From contig JBDTOI010000128.1 of assembly GCA_039933315.1 (NCBI GenBank), positions 1-11,436 of the forward strand: 11,436 nt of DNA, read 5' to 3'. Positions 9,741 to 11,436 of this stretch are shown here, one piece after another. Position 1 is the stretch's first letter; each line of letters opens with the position of its first letter. Origin of the DNA: DASXRU01 sp039933315. Lineage in GTDB: Bacteria > Acidobacteriota > Blastocatellia > Pyrinomonadales > Pyrinomonadaceae. A program made the translations under genes and the position numbers. The notes under the pieces are model-generated. The model was not told the origin of the DNA, did not search any database, and was given only the letters and a program-made list of their open reading frames with translations.

Positions 9741-9998
9741 CTAAGTAGGTTGATCGAAGCGTTGGCGCAAAGAGCGCCGCCATCCGAGATGAAGTAATAA
9801 GGAAAGAACTAACGCACCAAGCGCAATGCCAATCCCGGACCAGGATGCGAGCCAGTACACTTCAAGCAGCAGGAGTGAAGTGGCGACCAGGACGGACAGC
9901 ACATTGCTGAAGCTGCCTCGCACTGTGTCGCCGACCCCGCCCAACAGCCATCCCCAGACCAAGCCGACGCCAATGCTGCCCAGCAGTGTAGTGACCAT
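9741..9998 (-). CDS. Small membrane protein (85 aa)
   Basis: No family recognised. The product is almost entirely hydrophobic, with segments at about residues 4-22, 33-52 and 54-71, glycine-rich in the first (GSIGVGLVWGWLLGG), then a basic tail (GWRRSLRQRF). The ATG is the first possible start because an in-frame TAA lies two codons upstream. There is no good Shine-Dalgarno, so expression may rely on coupling, a leaderless message or a weak site. It is close enough to the 129-aa membrane gene (27 nt) to be cotranscribed. Being real rests on the hydrophobic pattern, which random GC-rich DNA seldom gives, and on context. Confidence 0.65.
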   Translation of the reverse strand: MVTTLLGSIGVGLVWGWLLGGVGDTVRGSFSNVLSVLVATSLLLLEVYWLASWSGIGIALGALVLSLLLHLGWRRSLRQRFDQPT

Positions 9999-10112
9999 CG
10001 CTTATTCAAGACCGCAACCAGAACCGCAGGTGAAGAGAAATAGGGTCGCAATTTCGCCAGCGAACTGTCGCGGTGAGGTTAGCTGCAACTGAGTTTTCTT
10101 ATTACCGCTTTC

Positions 10113-11045
10113 TTAAATGCCGAGCACGGTAACTAGTTCCTGGACCGCGGCGGCGCTCTTCTGCAGTGCGATGCGTTCCTCCGCGGTCAGGGTGATCTCG
10201 ATTACCTGCTCCAGCCCGCGCGCGCCCAGCTTGCACGGCACGCCCACGAAGAGTCCGTTGATGCCATACTCGCCTTCCAGATACGCGGCACAGGGCAGAA
10301 TCTTTTTCTTGTCTTTAAGAATTGACTCTGTCATCTCAACCGCGGCCGCTGACGGCGCGTAGTAAGCCGATCCCGTTTTCAGCAGGGCGACGATCTCAGC
10401 ACCGCCGTTGGCAGTGCGTTTGACGATCGCATCAATTTGATCTTTCGACAGTAGCTCTGTCACCGGAATACCGGCGCAAGTAGAGTAGCGCGGGAGTGGC
10501 ACCATGGTGTCGCCATGTCCTCCCAGCACAAACGCTGTTACGTTCTCGACCGAGACGTCGAGGGCTTCGGCCAGGAAGCAGCGCATGCGCGCCGAATCCA
10601 GCACGCCGGCCATGCCGATCACGCGATGTTTCGGGAAACCGGAACGCTTCAGTGCCACCTGGCACATGGCGTCAAGCGGGTTGGAAACGATAATCAGGAT
10701 TGAATCGGGCGACCGCTTTGCGATTTCGTCCACAACTTTCGAGACGATGTCCGCATTGGTCTTCAAAAGATCGTCGCGGCTCATGCCTGGCTTGCGTGGC
10801 AGGCCCGCGGTGATTATGACCACGTCCGAATCTTTGGTTTCGTCGTAAGTATTCGCCCCGGTCAGGCGCACGTCAAAACCCTCAATCGGGGCAGTCTCAG
10901 CCAGATCCAGGGCCTTGCCCTGGGGCACGCCCTCGACAATATCCACCAACACAACGTCGCCCAGTTCTTTTGACGCCAGCCAGTGGGCCGCGGTCGCCCC
11001 TACGTTACCCGCTCCTACTACCGTGATTTTTTTTCGCGCGCCCAT
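10113..11045 (-). CDS. mdh: Malate dehydrogenase (NAD-dependent, LDH-like type)
   Basis: Oxidises malate to oxaloacetate with NAD in the TCA cycle, in the cytoplasm. The 310-aa product has the full family pattern: NAD-binding GAGNVGA (11-17), acidic residue D35 at the end of beta2 (VVLVDI) that selects NAD, active-site loop LPRKPGMSR with substrate-binding R84 and R90, VSNPLD (N122), the Asp of the catalytic pair D150 with R153 in LDSAR, and catalytic H177 in GGHGDT. The Arg at the loop position (not Gln) marks malate rather than lactate specificity. The start is the ATG at 11045, with AAAGGA 8 nt upstream. An upstream in-frame GTG at 11075 lies inside a palindromic repeat and lacks a ribosome site. 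No terminator hairpin is evident after the stop, so read-through into the small membrane genes is possible. Confidence 0.96.
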   Translation of the reverse strand: MGARKKITVVGAGNVGATAAHWLASKELGDVVLVDIVEGVPQGKALDLAETAPIEGFDVRLTGANTYDETKDSDVVIITAGLPRKPGMSRDDLLKTNADIVSKVVDEIAKRSPDSILIIVSNPLDAMCQVALKRSGFPKHRVIGMAGVLDSARMRCFLAEALDVSVENVTAFVLGGHGDTMVPLPRYSTCAGIPVTELLSKDQIDAIVKRTANGGAEIVALLKTGSAYYAPSAAAVEMTESILKDKKKILPCAAYLEGEYGINGLFVGVPCKLGARGLEQVIEITLTAEERIALQKSAAAVQELVTVLGI

Positions 11046-11053
11046 CGATTCAG

Positions 11054-11059
11054 TCCTTT
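11054..11059 (-). promoter_or_regulatory. Ribosome binding site fixing the mdh start
   Basis: Read on the - strand this is AAAGGA, 8 nt ahead of the ATG at 11045. It supports the 310-aa form beginning MGARKK over the 10-residue-longer GTG form, and 310 aa matches the family's usual length. Confidence 0.75.
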
Positions 11060-11068
11060 CGCGGCTGA

Positions 11069-11141
11069 GTGGCACAGGCTTCAGCCTGTGATGCCGTGCG
11101 TGTGTTCGTGCAACTGAACACAGACTGAAGTCTGTGCCACT
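11069..11141. repeat. Twin REP-like palindromes in inverted orientation
   Basis: Two 18-nt palindromes, CACAGGCT-tc-AGCCTGTG (11073-11090) and CACAGACT-ga-AGTCTGTG (11119-11136), are each perfect with 8-bp stems. They are framed by a further 10-bp inverted repeat, AGTGGCACAG (11069-11078) and CTGTGCCACT (11132-11141). The unit can therefore fold as two separate hairpins or one long stem. The layout is like a REP doublet (BIME). It falls between the predicted mdh promoter and the mdh ribosome site, so it should be transcribed as part of the mdh leader. Confidence 0.8.
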
Positions 11142-11166
11142 GGTTGTTCAGAATTTGAAAGACGCG

Positions 11167-11196
11167 AGTCTATCTGCGCGCCTGCGCGAGTGTCAA
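11167..11196 (-). promoter_or_regulatory. Sigma70-like promoter for mdh
   Basis: On the - strand, TTGACA (11191-11196, perfect -35) is followed after 18 nt by TAGACT (11167-11172, 4 of 6 to the -10 consensus). Transcription would start near 11160, giving a leader of about 115 nt that contains the twin palindromes. This is the only convincing promoter I found in the window. Position and orientation fit mdh. Confidence 0.55.
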
Positions 11197-11350
11197 GAAA
11201 TGACCCGACGGCCGTAACAGTGTACTTGGGATTCTTGAGGTTTCACGCAAAGTATCCCAGCTCGTCTGCGCCTGGCAGATACCAGGATGAAACGGCACAC
11301 GCAGAATTAAGGACTTAGAGCGCACCCGATTCGCGTGAAGGTGGCGGGCC

Positions 11351-11436
11351 CAACCCCGAAGGGGTTGTGTCCTCCAGCCCAGGGTTGCCGCTTCGGCTAC
11401 CCTGGGAAACTATGAACGCAAACATTTCCAACCCTG
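11351..11436. repeat. Palindromic intergenic repeat array, partial at window edge
   Basis: CAACCCC-gaa-GGGGTTG (11351-11367) is a perfect 7-bp hairpin. It is followed by CCCAGGGT (11378-11385) and ACCCTGGG (11399-11406), an 8-bp perfect stem enclosing a second short stem GCCG-ctt-CGGC. The last bases (CCAACCCTG) repeat the beginning of the first hairpin, so another unit probably starts at the edge. This resembles a dispersed CAACCCC/CCCAGGG palindromic repeat I associate with planctomycete and related genomes. Together with 11197-11350, in which I see no gene, it makes up the non-coding right flank. Confidence 0.7.

Noticed and set aside
9826..10092. 88-aa + strand open frame over the 85-aa membrane gene
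   Set aside because: Pro/Ser-rich shadow; the - strand frame gives a coherent hydrophobic protein next to another membrane gene.
11046..11075. Longer malate dehydrogenase starting at an upstream GTG (320 aa)
   Set aside because: The GTG lies in the palindromic repeat, has no ribosome site, and adds ten residues not expected for the family. The ATG at 11045 has AAAGGA at good spacing.
11069..11141. CRISPR-like repeats
   Set aside because: The palindromes are two diverged inverted units, not a series of direct repeats with uniform spacers.
11412..11436. Possible gene start (ATG AAC GCA) at the right edge
   Set aside because: It lies within the repeat array, has no ribosome site, and the following bases look like the next repeat unit.

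Overview
The window looks like chromosome from a moderately GC-rich bacterium, most likely an Acidobacteriota of the Blastocatellia type. This is an inference from gene style: a Hanks-type Ser/Thr kinase with a TolB-like domain and TPRs, a second kinase-like domain fused to CHAT, an LDH-like malate dehydrogenase, and many intergenic palindromic repeats. No rRNA, tRNA or taxon-specific marker is present, so the placement is tentative.

The left half (64-6135) is all on the + strand. It starts with an 822-aa transmembrane Ser/Thr kinase carrying a full set of catalytic motifs. Four closely spaced genes follow: an 81-aa very basic small protein with a strong ribosome binding site; a 682-aa cobalamin-binding-type radical SAM protein with an apparent PqqD-like (RiPP recognition element-like) C-terminus; a 156-aa protein with a conserved-looking Cys/His pair resembling a papain/NlpC-like enzyme; and a 166-aa helical hypothetical protein whose reading frame appears to break at a run of five G. 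The small protein, radical SAM enzyme and putative thiol enzyme together suggest an uncharacterised peptide- or protein-modification locus. That reading is inference.

The convergent junction (6136-6386) holds a compound palindrome: a 20-bp outer inverted repeat enclosing several smaller perfect hairpins.

The right half (6387-11045) is all on the - strand. In transcription order it reads malate dehydrogenase, an 85-aa membrane protein, a 129-aa membrane protein, and a 914-aa protein that fuses a catalytically degraded kinase domain (HRD replaced by HCE, catalytic Asn lost, activation segment deleted) to a C-terminal CHAT caspase-like domain with an intact His/Cys dyad. This pseudokinase-CHAT protein with its small membrane neighbours is the most striking content of the window. 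It could be a signal- or ligand-gated protease of the conflict/regulated-death type.

The right edge (11046-11436) has a good sigma70-like promoter for malate dehydrogenase, a pair of REP-like palindromes inside its predicted 5' leader, and the beginning of another palindromic repeat family that runs off the window.
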